From contig JBBHKE010002413.1 in the NCBI GenBank assembly GCA_037447655.1, positions 124,001 to 188,000 on the forward strand: a stretch of 64,000 nucleotides of DNA, read 5' to 3'. The notes under the pieces were generated by a model, which saw only the letters and a program-made list of their open reading frames with translations, was not told the DNA's origin and ran no database searches. Positions within the stretch are counted from its first letter, which is position 1; each line of letters starts with the position of its first letter. The position numbers were made by a program, and so were the translations under genes. Source of the DNA: Zygnema cylindricum. Its lineage: Eukaryota > Streptophyta > Zygnematophyceae > Zygnematales > Zygnemataceae. Below, piece after piece: positions 37,001 through 48,843 of the stretch.

Positions 37001-40000
37001 CCAGGGACTAGAAATGGTAATTTAGATCCATATATTAATATTTTGAATGGTAATTAGTTTCCGTTGATTTAAATTTTAGGGATGAATATGTTCCATATCG
37101 AACTGTGTTTTTTTTTACGTCAACGAGATTTTAGTATAAGCTGCCAAACTAGAGCCTCTGAACCACATCTGAAAAAAAATGCTCGTACTCCAGGTGTGCA
37201 TTGTATGCTTCTGAAAGCAGTCAGTATCGACAGCAGAAGAAAAAGATCTATAATACACGCTAATATCAAGGTAGCTGCCAAAAGAAACACATTTAAATTT
37301 TATGTTTGTTTTGCCCGTGATGTTTTGCTTTCTAAAATTTCCTACTAATGAAGTGTATCGTAGCGTATTGTACAACGTCGGCAAGGAAGGTCCATATTAT
37401 CATAGAAAATATCTAGTCAAATGATACACGTTTCTACAAACTTTTGTGACCCATTCCCTGCCTTGGCTGAAAAGGAATGTAAAAAAACGAAATACCTTTT
37501 TGTTGAATTTCAAGGTTTGTGATTTCCAGGGATTTGGATTTTGTTAATGGTTTTTGTCCTATATCTGAAGTAATTGAAAAAAAGCCAGTCCCTGGTTTAT
37601 ATTGTATGGTACAAAGTGTGCGTCCAAGAAAAGGATGGTTATTGCTTGCTGTTGCTACGGATGCCAATGTGATCTTTGAGTAAAAATAATTACTGATGTC
37701 CAGATGGCGGTTTCTCTCACGGTTTTTACACTTATGCTAAAAATGGAATAATAACTGAAATTGGCACTACACATCCTTCGACCCCTAACTCAATCTCACT
37801 CTCACCAACAACGATGCAATCAGACTTCGCTTAATTAGGAAGCACTTTCTTTAGAATAATTTTCTGAGGAAGTTGACGTATCTCCGGTTGATCTCTGGTC
37901 CTAGATGACTTTCACACAGACTCACCACTGAAGTTTTGCAAATAGAAAAATCTTACCGCAGTAGCTTCTTCCAAAGCCAATTTCATATCCTCCTTCACCA
38001 GCTGCACATTGAAACATCAATAGAAACAAACGACCCAGCAAACAAAAACAAACCAACTAGTCAGTGAGCAAAAATTTCAAAACAGTATTGCAATAATAAC
38101 TGCCCCTCTTCTTGGCTCAACCAGGATGAAGAGCAAGAGCAGTTTCTTTCTCCAACAGTTAATTCTCTCCCAGACACGATCAGTGAAGACTCCCTGCTTT
38201 CTAACCACAAGGATGTGGATCTTGAATTTGTACTACCAATTTCGACATGCCAAAAGAACACACTAAACAAGTGCATCAAATTAAGGGCCGGGCCATTCCC
38301 CTCTCCACCTTGTTAAGAAGGTTGAAAAATCGGTCTTGCGCTGCTTTTTGAATCTGTTCATATGCCTTATCCTTATAGCTTAAAGGAGCCTTTGCAGGAG
38401 ACATGGGCTCCACTCCTCCACGAGCTTCTCGTGCCTTCTCTTCTTGTTCCTCTCTCAACTGAGTGTCGTAAATCTCTTGCATCTCTACCACTCTGAAAAG
38501 CCACCAGCAACCGTTTTTTAAGGTGAATGCTCAAATCTGTGTATCCCCATTGGATTGTCCCTGGGATTTAAATTTCACGACATACACATGAGCATCCCCA
38601 AAGGGCAAAGGGAAGTAAGGTTAAAAACAACTTGAAAATCAATCTGTAAATGGAGGCAGTAAGAAGCGAAAATAAATCTGACAATGACAACTTGCAAGCA
38701 TCTAGGATATGCAAAGTGTTTAGGGATCAAAACATGCAAAGTGTGCAGGAATTGAAACATCCAGCGTTAAGGAATTGACAAATGCATAGCATCTAGAAAA
38801 TAGACAAATGCACAGCATTTAGGAATTCACGAATATACAGTATTTAGGTGGTAGATATTAGATACTCACGTTAAGGCTCGCACCAAAGTCTGAGGGCTGC
38901 CAGACCATATCGCCACACAACATCCCCCCCAACTTTAACAGCTTAGGTCGACACTCATGCTTAATCATCAAGAGGACCAATGAGTAGTGAATCATATTTG
39001 CGTGAAAATTTAGAATAACCGGTGGATGAAAAAAAACGTGCAACGCAATGCCATCGGGTTTGTCTTCTTGCCATGGATGATGGAAATGCCCAATTAATTT
39101 TTGAAATCTATGTTTGAGATGAAATAAGTGCCTTTTCAACCATGTAGCCAAAACGACCAAAGCCTTCTGGAAGGCATCCTCAGAAATCCCCATTTTAGAA
39201 ATAACTCTATGAACTCTATGATGTCTCAATGGGTATTACTAGCAAAAATCCTTGACTCGGTAAATGAGCATAAATGTTTTGCCGTCCCTTTTCGAGAAAA
39301 TATCCGACCATCCATCCTGTGGTCCAATCTTGAACAACATATTGCCATAAAGAAGAGTAGCAAAAAACTGACAAAAATACGAGTGTCTGCTGAACCAAAG
39401 CCGGATTTTACTAAGGAAGGAAAAAGAAATTGAAAAGCATTAAGAGAGAGCTACCTGTCCTTGGCCAGCCGGAGGTAGTCGCGGATATAGTCCCACAAGG
39501 TTTGCTCAAAAATATCTTTAGTGCGACTCACATCCTTTTCAAAGTAATCTCTACAGCCGCGTATAAGAGAAAAAAGGGTGAAATAGCTTACACGATGTTC
39601 AAAATTTTAATTGCAGATTCAATATGAATAAACACAATTGCATGCAGTAATTTTAAGATCAAGTGCAGTCCACATTAACTTATGTTTTGATCTAAACATC
39701 CGTTGAGGAAACACATTTACACTCTGTTGAAACATAGTGGTCCAAGGACATCACCGAGTGCCCTTCCAAGTAGAAAATCAATCTGCTTAAGCTGGCTGCA
39801 GAATTAAGCTACTATTGTTCCATTCCATGTTTCTCTCAAAGATGGTAAACACATCGGGAGTCTCCAAAGGCCCCATTGCCTTTCTTCCGCAAAAAAATAG
39901 ACAATAACAGCTAAGCTTACCTTAGTTTCCCGGCCTCCTCTGGTCGTGAAGCAGCTGCAGCGAGTGCAAATCGTCGTTTTCCCTCCAGAGCCGTCAGTTG

Positions 40001-43000
40001 CTGCAAAAAGACGTGATTGCAACTAAAGTTGAGAAGAAGGGAACTAAAGGGAAAAGGTCCAGCGAAGAAGGTACAAATTAATTTGCTGGCAAAGTTTATT
40101 TGCACAAAGACAATGCCAGTTGACACAATTTTGTGTGTGAGTTTCCACACCAGATGTGAGCCACATAAACTCATGTTTTATACTAATCGGAACTATTTAA
40201 TCTCTAATAAATATATATCAGGCTTAAATGTGTTTAAACATTTTTTGGCTCAGGTGGTTAATGACCAGTGTTATGTCTACAGGAGATGTTCCTTACGACA
40301 ATCAACAATCTGAAGCACTTCACTAACTTGACAAGAAAAAACACAATTTATAAACCGGAGGTAAAAACATTAGTGAGATACAAAATTCATGTCATTAGAC
40401 CATCTCGTCTAGGTACATGGACTTGAAAAAAAATGATTCCTGACAAATGGTTGGTAGAGATAATTGTTAGACCAAATCATTGCAAGAATAAAGCAAGGAA
40501 TCTTTACTTGAAGAACCACACCACAGCGGCACTTGTTCAGTTACTCTGACACAGATCAAACAACCTCACAAAGGGGAAAATAATGTCATTACGTCCTGAA
40601 AACTAAAAGCAGCAAACTTCTCTGTCATGACAACAGCCCACATAAGTTACCTCATAAGTTCTAATAAGCTCCTTGGGGTCGTTTAGAGATTGCTGTGCAT
40701 CTGAAGCCTCCACTGCGATTGACAACATTCCCTCCACATCCTGCAACCGTAAGACATTACAAAAAGCCCCAAGGTAAAAAATCTCCAAGACAAAAATCTA
40801 ACATCAGAAAGTGCTCATAATCCAGAGCCACTGGACGGCCTACTTGACAACAAAACGTAACAGAAGCTTGCCAATGTCTCAATAAAAAAAACGGAGGAAC
40901 AGGTTCCATGTGGAACTGTAACACATAAGACTTGCTTCTAAGTGCTACACAATCTTCTGTTCCTGAAAATGTTATCAATCCCAGAGCATAAAACCAAAAT
41001 ACCACAAAGAACATGTTTGAGATAAACAGCGGGTTTCTTTAAGGGGTGTAGAAAGAGCTGGACCACTAACAAGAAATTCCCACCACATTGACCCATGTCA
41101 ATGCATCGTTTGGGATATGTACCGAGACAAAGTGACATGGGAAGGAATTGGCAACAGAGTAACCTTGAGTAAACTTCAGCCAAGACAATTTTTGAGCATA
41201 AAGTTAAACTGCGCAACTGCATGGGCGATATTTGCTACACCCTTTCACCTCAGCCACCCACAATTCCAAACACCATTGTTCTCATCTCCCTACGTTTTAA
41301 TCACCCTCGGTTCCACTACACCCCTAATTCTTAGTCACTCTCCTCACTCTCAGTCTCAAGGCCTCCTCACAATGCAGCCTCACTTTCAATGTCCCTTAGT
41401 CTCAATCACCTTGAGTGTCGTGTTGAGGTTATTTCGAACAACGCTGAGCTTCTGAATCAAATCATGGTTCTCGATTAACGCATCGCACTCCTTGCAAAGC
41501 CTGCATTCACACCACAATTTTGCCACTCACTCTTCTCTGATTTTCTTTTAGCCTTTCAACAGTACACGTAAATATTCATTGCATAATTGTAGAAATATTC
41601 CGAACTGTGGGACAATCTCAATATTTTTTCTGAACCAGACTAAACAACCCCAGATAATAAGGGTCAGCCCAATCTAAGAAAGTCTGACAGCATGCCCATT
41701 TGATTTTTCAATGAAAAAAGTACCCGGAGACACCAAAAACGAAGGAGGAAAAAACAAATATTCTAAACAACGGGATAGGGAGATCCAGGGAGCTCCTATC
41801 CCAACAGGTTAGGGAGCTTCTAAATCACCTTTCAATAGTCATGAAGTTTTGTCGCAAAGATACAATAGTAGCTTGTGATTTTGACAGCGCGTCAATACCT
41901 GCCCGTGCTTGCTCTACCTGTGTGTCAAAACACACAAAAAACATGGTTCAAATTAAGAAACAAACAATAATATAAGTAATATATATTATATATACACATA
42001 GCAAAGGAAATATCCACATCCCTACACCCAGCATTGATAGTTTGTCATGTGTAGGGGCACCCAGCCAGAACTCGAAACAAACAGGAGGTCCTTGAGGGTT
42101 TTACCAACGTGGTTTTTGCTATTTTTAAGAAGTAAGAGCATACTAAAGATGTCTAATACAAACACTAGCCGCCACTAAAGACAAACAAGGCATTTTCCTC
42201 ACAAAAGAAAAGCTATTAAAACCCAAATGTCTTTTGACAAGAGGCATTTCAGTTGATCGAAATGGAAAACAGTTTCACCTGTGTCGTCACACTGGAGCTT
42301 AACTGTGCATCATTGGCCTGCCCCAAAAACACACAAATTTAGCACAAAAATCCCGTCAAGATCTGTTGGCCCAATCATGTTAGAGCAAAAACAAAAACTC
42401 CGTTAAGTTACTCAAATTTGCCTTGTTTCTATCAAGCGATCACAAGCTTACCGAACTGAATGCCAATCCAATTCTGCTCAGCTTCAATTTACTTAATACT
42501 TCTCCCAGCTATTCTGTTCCTATCTATTTGTCCCATCTATTCACTAAAGAGACAAGGGCAAAACTTGCTCATGTTGGTGTCACCAGAACACACAAATTTA
42601 GCACAAAAATCCCGTCAAGATCCATAGGCCCAATCATGTTAGAGCAAAAACAAAAACTCCGTTAAGTTACTCAAATTTGCCTTGTTTCTATCAAGCGATC
42701 ACAAGCTTACTGAACTGAATGCCAATCCAATTCGGCTCAGCTTCAATTTACTTAATACTTCTCCCAGCTATTCTGTTCCTATCTATTTGTCCCATCTATT
42801 CACTAAAGAGACAAGGGCAAAACTTGCTCATGTTGGTGTCGCCAGTCAAACAAAGTAAAGACTTGCCAACTTCAAAGTTTCAACAATGGGACACTGTATG
42901 TTCAAAAAGCTTTGATCTGTGTGAAGCCTCAGACTCAAAAGACAAGAAGTATGTTAATTACGCTTTTCAAATGTCGGACAAGTACAGGCATTAGAAACAT

Positions 43001-44177
43001 AAATGTTGGCCATGTGACACCAGATTGTTGCTCCATCATTATTCATAACCTAAGTTATGCTAAGTGGGACGCAAGCTCAAAAATTGAATCAACAACTCCT
43101 TGACCGAACAAGCCTATGAACAAAACCTGGCTTATTATACGTTTTTAGAGCAGACAGCCCCAGCAACCCAAAGTAGGCATTTAAATGTTTGACGCTAACA
43201 TTGAGTGGCAAACCATGCCACATAAAAATAAACAAAATCGCCCATTTTTGTGATAGAACAACGGGGACAGCTAAAACCATGAACTCTATGGGATGATCAT
43301 TCATTGAATAATCTTCCACATTTCAAAGAGGGTTCATACGAGCACAAATGTTCCGCATTTGCCTTACCATAAGAGCATTTGCAGAATATCTTTAGTGCAT
43401 TTTTGACTGACGAATTTCGATGCATTTGTGCCTAGCCTATACATGTGAATCAACTACTATGAGTGAAATGAAAATGAAAAGAATGACCTCCAAAGAGACA
43501 CGATTGCTCAAACAGCCATAGGACAGCTGTGGACCTAAAAGTACAGAGAACCACATGAATATGAAGAATAGTTTGCCTACTAGGATTCGATTTCAACACA
43601 GCCCAATATCCGATTTCAAACCTAAACAGTTGAACATTCCTGGATCCTGCCAACCGCTAAATGTTTAAATCTGCATTCTGCAACATGAGTAGTACGGTTC
43701 AAAAAAACCACACAACGCACTCTTCCTATTCTGAAAAGAAGATTCTATGAACTTTACAAACTTATGTTCAGGGGTAAAACCTGGTGTACCGGATATAATG
43801 TTATCCAGGTTAATAACCATAAAACATGTACCCTTCCCAATTTTTAAAATGAGCATAATGTAGAGAAAGAGAGGGAAAGAAAGCAAAAAATTCCATCGCT
43901 TTCACTCTTGTTCATTCAGTTTTGCCCCTCCGATTCCTCTCCCACTTCCCCCTCCCCCTCCCCCTCCCCCTCCCCCTCCCTCTCCCCCTCTATAGAGAAC
44001 AAATTTGTCAGAGTTATCTTGCATTTAGCTGTACCTATCCAGGTGAGTTGTTACCTGCTGCCGAGCGGCATAGTCAGCTCGGACAGCTGCAATATTGGAA
44101 AGCAGGTCAGGCGACGGAAGCAGCTTTGCAAGCTCGCGAGCCGCAGCTTCCTGCGCGTCTATGAGGGCGTCATTCAT
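28072..44177 (-). CDS. SEC6: Exocyst complex subunit SEC6 (EXOC3), 25 exons
   Basis: Exons in coding order: 44055-44177, 42279-42317, 41829-41917, 41410-41500, 40651-40740, 39921-40000, 39455-39550, 38870-38896, 38309-38492, 37957-38001, 36613-36668, 36274-36382, 35648-35788, 35306-35338, 34280-34432, 33739-33822, 33156-33242, 32875-32919, 31966-32044, 31683-31752, 30825-30903, 30374-30463, 29536-29652, 28791-28853, 28072-28203. Phases close exactly at 733 aa; Sec6 is about 750 aa. Sec6 helps tether secretory vesicles to the plasma membrane. Plant-like blocks run end to end: [98 protein letters not shown] and [13 protein letters not shown] at the C-terminus. Exons are very short (27-184 bp). 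No frame break or transposon lies in an exon. Intron 1 carries a GC-skewed repeat and a 259-bp duplication. Confidence 0.95.
28261..28600 (-). repeat. Degenerate minisatellite (about 60-bp unit) in SEC6 last intron
   Basis: Five or six units share the pattern GATAAGCTAGAGGGAA, then ATGAGTAAA, then CTGAGAT and TTATCTCAT. Units vary in length and sequence. Confidence 0.8.
32160..32280. repeat. GGTA/TGGT-rich simple sequence in SEC6 intron
   Basis: Runs of GGTAGGTAGGTAGG and GTTGGTTGGTAGATGG form a short low-complexity patch. Confidence 0.6.
38690..38850. repeat. Degenerate 24-26-bp tandem repeat in SEC6 intron
   Basis: About six units follow the pattern ATGCAAAGTGTTTAGGRATC-AAAC or ATGCAYAGCATCTAGRAATT-ACAA, ending 20 bp before exon 8. 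Confidence 0.8.
42332..42849. repeat. 259-bp tandem duplication in SEC6 intron 1
   Basis: Positions 42332-42590 are repeated at 42591-42849 with only a handful of mismatches (for example GATCTGTTGGCC versus GATCCATAGGCC, and TTCTGCTC versus TTCGGCTC). This is a recent head-to-tail duplication that does not include an exon. Confidence 0.95.
43947..43990 (+). repeat. (CCCCCT)n repeat, G-quadruplex candidate on the SEC6 sense strand
   Basis: About seven CCCCCT units lie 65 bp inside intron 1. The transcribed RNA would carry GGGGGA repeats, a strong G-quadruplex pattern. Confidence 0.9.
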
Positions 44178-44800
44178 GGCGCTGTGCAGGCCTGCACTAC
44201 CTCACCTGATCCTCTGTAGACCGCTGCAGTGCAGTACAGTACTACAGTATTTCTCCGCGTTTCGAAAAAGCAACAGAGGAGAAGAGAGTTTCACTGCTAA
44301 CTGCTGCAGTACTGTACCACACTATTTTTCAGCAACGGCATGGAGGTGCCAGACAGCCAGAATGGTACAGACTAGACAGAACAGTAGAGCATGTCCTTCA
44401 TCTCTAAGTACAAAGGTACATAAATATTATTTTGGATATCTTGTTGTGTTGAGATCTTTGTCGTTGTAGGTCGTGTTGACTTGAGCGAGACCATATTTGA
44501 GAGTTGAAATTTGAGAGGCGAAACTTCGGTAAATTCATCCAAATGTGCGAAAACAATTAGAACGTGGTGATTGTTCCATCATGAACCGGCGTTCCATCAG
44601 CCAGTTCATGATAAAGCTGGCAGGTACACTTGGCTCCGTTTGCAATGATTAAAAAATTGTCAGCCAATGACATTGCTACGAATGTCATAGTAAAGCAGCG
44701 ATATGTCAAATAGATTGATGTTAAGAGATTTGGACCAATGAGAAGGAACCTCTGAACCTATAGTAGAAGTAAAGGTATCGAGTACACGGAAATTACAGAC

Positions 44801-45077
44801 CATAGTTCAAAAGTAGGTGAAAGTAGGGCCCATACAATATGCCTATTGTATGCAAAACATACAATATGACCTTAAGACCCATATTGTATTCGGAACTATT
44901 CGGACCAATTAAAACATTCGGACCAAAAAAATTTATTTACACCGTCAGATTTGGACGATCGGACGGTCGCTGATCAAAGTAGCGATCTAAGAAGATCACA
45001 TGAAAAGCCCATAACACAACTTACGATAAAGGCGCCGACCAAAGGCCTACCATAAAAACGCCTACTTTTGAACTATG
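44801..45077. mobile_element. hAT-type MITE, copy 2; 8-bp TSD TTACAGAC
   Basis: Termini CATAGTTCAAAAGTAGG and CCTACTTTTGAACTATG are identical to the copy at 13415, in the opposite orientation. The perfect 8-bp duplication TTACAGAC is at 44793-44800 and 45078-45085. It is 277 bp, with internal deletions relative to copy 1. It lies about 620 bp upstream of the SEC6 start codon. Confidence 0.94.
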
Positions 45078-45120
45078 TTACAGACCTTCCCAAATAAAAC
45101 AATTAAACTACAGTACAGTA

Positions 45121-45332
45121 CACCGTGAATCGGTATTGGCGTAATGGACGCTATTTAAGGTACCTTTTTTTTTTAATTCTCAAGTAGAATTATCCATACT
45201 ATTTAAAAAAACCCTAATCCCTAATTAGAATAAACGATTTCGTTGAAAATTTCCATATTCTCAATTAGCGTAAATGACGGTAATTGTTCCTACACGCTAA
45301 AGAAACCTTAACGCGAATAACGATTCACGGTG
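45121..45332. mobile_element. TA-target MITE, complete copy
   Basis: Ends are CACCGTGAATCGGTATTGGC and GCGAATAACGATTCACGGTG, with TA on both sides (45119-45120 and 45333-45334) inside CAGTACAGTA-like flanks. It is 212 bp. Confidence 0.88.
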
Positions 45333-45507
45333 TACAGTACAGTACCGGTTTAATGCGTGCGCTATATAATCTTGACAGTTGACAAGTACAGGACGCGTAA
45401 TATACGCGAAATTCCCGTATAACGGTTGATGTTTCATCAAGCCAGTTCTTTCGGTTGCACACATTTTTTCGATAATGGAACCGAAAGTATTGACGCAAAA
45501 ACTCTTA

Positions 45508-46605
45508 GGGTACGTCCCCATGTAAGCGATACTTTGCAAAAATATTTTGGACTGTACACCGTGAATCTTTATTAGCCTTATGTACGCTATATCGGCACCC
45601 CAAAATTTTGACATTGATACCTTAAATATAATATATGACACTATTTAAGGACGTGGATCATAAGCTGCCACGTCTCCTGGCACTAAATTAGAATGAATGA
45701 CGCTAATTTTTTCTTTACACTAATAATTTCTATACGCTAATAACGATTCAAGGTGTAGTGAAGTGTTCCGTACTACTTTGAAAAGCGTCCCTATGTGCGA
45801 AAATGAAATCGGAACTTTGAAATGTGACGGTTGTCGACGTAGGTACAACTTTGTGACGGTTGACGACGAAATTAGTGACGCCAACAAAAACAGCGACAGT
45901 TGTAGACGTCTACATTTTTGTAATTTAGTGACATGGCAGATGTTTAGTTTTGTAACATCATGACGTCACGCTCACTTGTGACAACGTCGACGTCACAGAT
46001 TCAAGGACTTTGGGCCATGGATACCGAATTTCGATTTCTCTACTTTTTTCGCTCTACTTACCATAAAAATATACATGAAGGGTAGCCAAAAGAATTATTT
46101 TTCAAATATCTTTAATTTCATACCAGTTTTGTCATGCCTCATTCTAAAAAGTGTGAGATAAAAGTGATACTGTGAGTGGGAGAGGGGAGAGGCGACAACG
46201 ACGCAAAATTCTACCGAGGACCCATGAATGAAAGTGGAGGTCCACGACCCCTTCAGTTTTTTTCCGTACATCCTCGTATTTTTCGTACATGCACGTGACG
46301 GGCAGGGAGAAAAATAGCGAGTCGTCCTAAAATTTTTCCGCTCGTGTATCGCGTGCGTGGGTCGTTTTGCATTCGTTGTTTTGGGCGGTACTTTCCTTGA
46401 AATCAACTCACGAGGTGATTTTTGATGAATTTTTTTGACGGGCTGGATTCTCTTGCCCGGGGGTCGAAAAAAGGAAAACGCCAAAATTTGTTAAGATGAC
46501 GACAAATATGAAGTACATTACGTCTAAAGTTTTTCCTGTACGGAACTGCGTTTTGTGCGAAAACGACAGATTAAAGTCGATACTTTAACACATGGGGACG
46601 TACCC
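45508..46605. mobile_element. TIR DNA element E4, copy of E3 with a nested MITE
   Basis: Ends are GGGTACGTCCCCATGTAAGC and GGGGACGTACCC; flanks are TTA (left) and TAA (right). Apart from the nested MITE at 45557-45755 the interior follows E3 throughout (TGTGACGGTTG, GCAAAATTTT/CTACCGAGGACC, CCGTACATGCACGTGACGGGCA and other blocks). It has a decayed CTCACGAG centre near 46400. There is no transposase ORF. Confidence 0.85.
45557..45755. mobile_element. TA-target MITE nested in E4
   Basis: Ends are CACCGTGAATCTTTATTAGC and GCTAATAACGATTCAAGGTG, with TA on both sides. The empty site is visible in E3 (GGACTGTAATGAAGTG), against GGACTGTA-element-TAGTGAAGTG here, which proves TA duplication. It is 199 bp. 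Confidence 0.93.
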
Positions 46606-46839
46606 TAATACAATTTTTTCCATTACACATGACCTATTTTTGATAGAAGATCGCCAACCGGCAAAAGTTGCAATCGGTTTCACGAATCTGGCCGTTCCCA
46701 AATTTTTTTTATTTTCAAATCACCCGGCCGAATTCGGCCGGCCCCAAAAATTAGGCACCCGAATCCATTCCGGACCCGATGCGACCGACTGGGTACGGAT
46801 CAGGTACGCATTCAGCTACTCCATTGCCACCGATGCCAA

Positions 46840-46970
46840 CCTGGAGGTGAGAATCTTACCTTTCAATAGCAACCGTTGGATTAGCAATTCGACAAGTGTG
46901 CACCGTAAAATTGTGTTTTAAGTGACCAAAAAAATGTTAACATAAGTAACAGTACACGGTTGTCGTTGTC
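46840..46970. mobile_element. Relic of TA-family MITE
   Basis: The blocks GTGTGCACCGTAAAATTGTG, TTTTAAGTGACCAAAAAAATG and AACAGTACACGG match the right half of the MITEs at 1251 and 18776. The termini are eroded. Confidence 0.45.
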
Positions 46971-47011
46971 TACACCGCCTATAATTATTAGTTATCAACG
47001 TTAAGGATTTA

Positions 47012-47759
47012 GGGTGGCGTTCTATCAGGATTTTATGTAATTGTACGAGCAACATTACTGGATGCTACATTTTGAACGATGTTCTATCGCGTAGAGTTGT
47101 AATCCACGTGCTCAGAAATGAGTGGTACCATGTAAGATAAGACCGTAATTGGAAATCGTCAATATTTCTTACACCGACCAACTTCAACTCGAAATTGTCA
47201 TTTGCATACCATGTACGTGCAGACTAGGGCATCGTACCACACAAATTTGGTACGCTTTGTAAACGCTTGTCAGATGGCGACTCATTTTCTTAGGGTTTCT
47301 TCTGTTTCGCGTGACGAATGAGCGCTACCACAAATAGTGTGATGAATGGGTGGTAACAAAATTAGTGCGACGAAAATTCGTTACGAGATTAATTTTGTGA
47401 TTTCAGTTGGATTTTTGAATGTGTCCCTTATGTGTGAAATTTTTCGATTTCCGTTGGTTGTCGTCCTAACACATATGTTCATTATCCAACGTATCGCGGC
47501 TCAAACTTTTATGTAAATGGTGATGTACCTCCTCGAAGTACATCACCATTTACAAAAACTCATTTACAAAAACTTTCGAATCGAATGCTTCGCGGAAAAA
47601 TATCCAACGGTCATTGTTACCTCCCGGACATTTTGAGAATATTGGCAAGATTTTTTGTAATGTTGGTCGCAGATAAAAGCAAAAAAAGAGGTACGGCATA
47701 GTACGGAGAGGTCCGAATTTTTATAAAAAATCTCACTTTCGTCAGATGGAACGCCACCT
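47012..47759. mobile_element. TIR DNA element E9; TSD TTA
   Basis: Ends are GGGTGGCGTTCTATCAGG and GATGGAACGCCACC, with TTA at 47009-47011 and 47760-47762. The 748-bp interior is collinear with E7 and E10. The central hairpin is at 47512-47554, followed by GAATGCTTCGC and ATCCAACGGTCA. Confidence 0.88.
47512..47554. repeat. Central palindrome of E9
   Basis: Perfect 17-bp arms (TGTAAATGGTGATGTAC and its inverse) surround a 9-nt CTCCTCGAA centre. Confidence 0.93.
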
Positions 47760-48199
47760 TTATTAGTGTTAATCCAAAATTTAAATGTATAATGCTCATT
47801 TAGTGCAAAGTGACGTGGCAATTTATAATCTACTTCACTAAATAGCATAACTATCACTTTTTCGGTCAAAAAAAGTCGTAAGCGATCATGTAACCCTGAT
47901 AGGCTAATGTCGATGGGCACTTGTACGGTCTTTCTGAAGCCAAATAAACACTAACTTGGATAATATAGACGGATGGTCGTTCAATTAGAATTTTACACAG
48001 GGTGGATGCAAATCAAACACGAAGTCTTTCTCAAGGAGTCTCCCGTCACATCTACGCCCTCGGAAAATCACATTGTTTGACAATTTCGGTCCCGTCATTA
48101 TAGCCAGAAAAGTGCACCTTCAAAAAATACAACACAAAATTTTACGTAGCAAGCTAGTCAACGTCTAATAACTAATAGGGGTGAGTTTCTTTCTAATAA

Positions 48200-48843
48200 G
48201 GGTGGCGTTCCATCAGGAAATTCTGTAAACGTACAGTCAACATTACAGAGTGCTACATTTTGATTAGTGTACTATCGCGCAGAGTTTGTAATCCACGTGT
48301 ACAAATAAGAGTGGTTCAACGTAACATAAGATCGTATTTGAAAATCGTCAAATATTTTTTACACCGACCAGCTTCAACTCGAAATCGACATTTGCATACC
48401 ATGTACGTGTGGACCAGGGTATCGTACCACACAAATTTTGTACTCTTTGCAAATGCTTGTCAGACGCCAGCTCATTATTTTTAGGGATTCTGCTTTTTCG
48501 CGTGACGAATGAGTGCTTCCACAAATAGTGTGAAGAATGGCCGGTAACAAAAAAAATGCAACGACACGTACATTCATTATCCAACGTGTCGCGGCTCAAT
48601 TTTTTCTGTAAATGGTGATGTACCTCGAGAGGAGGTACATCACCATTTACAGACAATTTGGAAGCGAATGCTTCGCACAAATATATCCAACGGTCATTCT
48701 TTTCTCCCAGACCTTTGGAGAATATTGGCAAGATTCTCTGTAATGCTGTTCGCCTATAAAAACAAAATAATGGGTACGGCGTAGTACGGAGAGGCCCCGA
48801 TTTCTGTAAAGAACCTCACTTTTCGTCTGATGGAACGCCACCC
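48200..48843. mobile_element. TIR DNA element E10
   Basis: Ends are GGGTGGCGTTCCATCAGG and CTGATGGAACGCCACCC; flanks are TAA and TTA. It is 644 bp and closely related to E9. Its right 171 bp is nearly identical to the fragment fused to the Hsp70 gene at 50760-50929. It has a 49-bp central palindrome. Confidence 0.88.
48604..48652. repeat. Central palindrome of E10
   Basis: Perfect 22-bp arms (TCTGTAAATGGTGATGTACC.. and inverse) surround GAGAG. The inner part reads ACCTCGAGAGGAGGT. Confidence 0.95.

Noticed and set aside
39128-39433. ORFs in the SEC6 intron between exons 7 and 8
   Set aside because: They lie inside a resolved intron; no domain or splice support was seen.
47564-47920. Minus-strand ORFs in E9 and E10 (RNRGLSVLRRT-type peptides) as a transposase
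   Set aside because: The same peptide recurs only because the DNA ends are repeated. No DDE motif or sufficient length is present.
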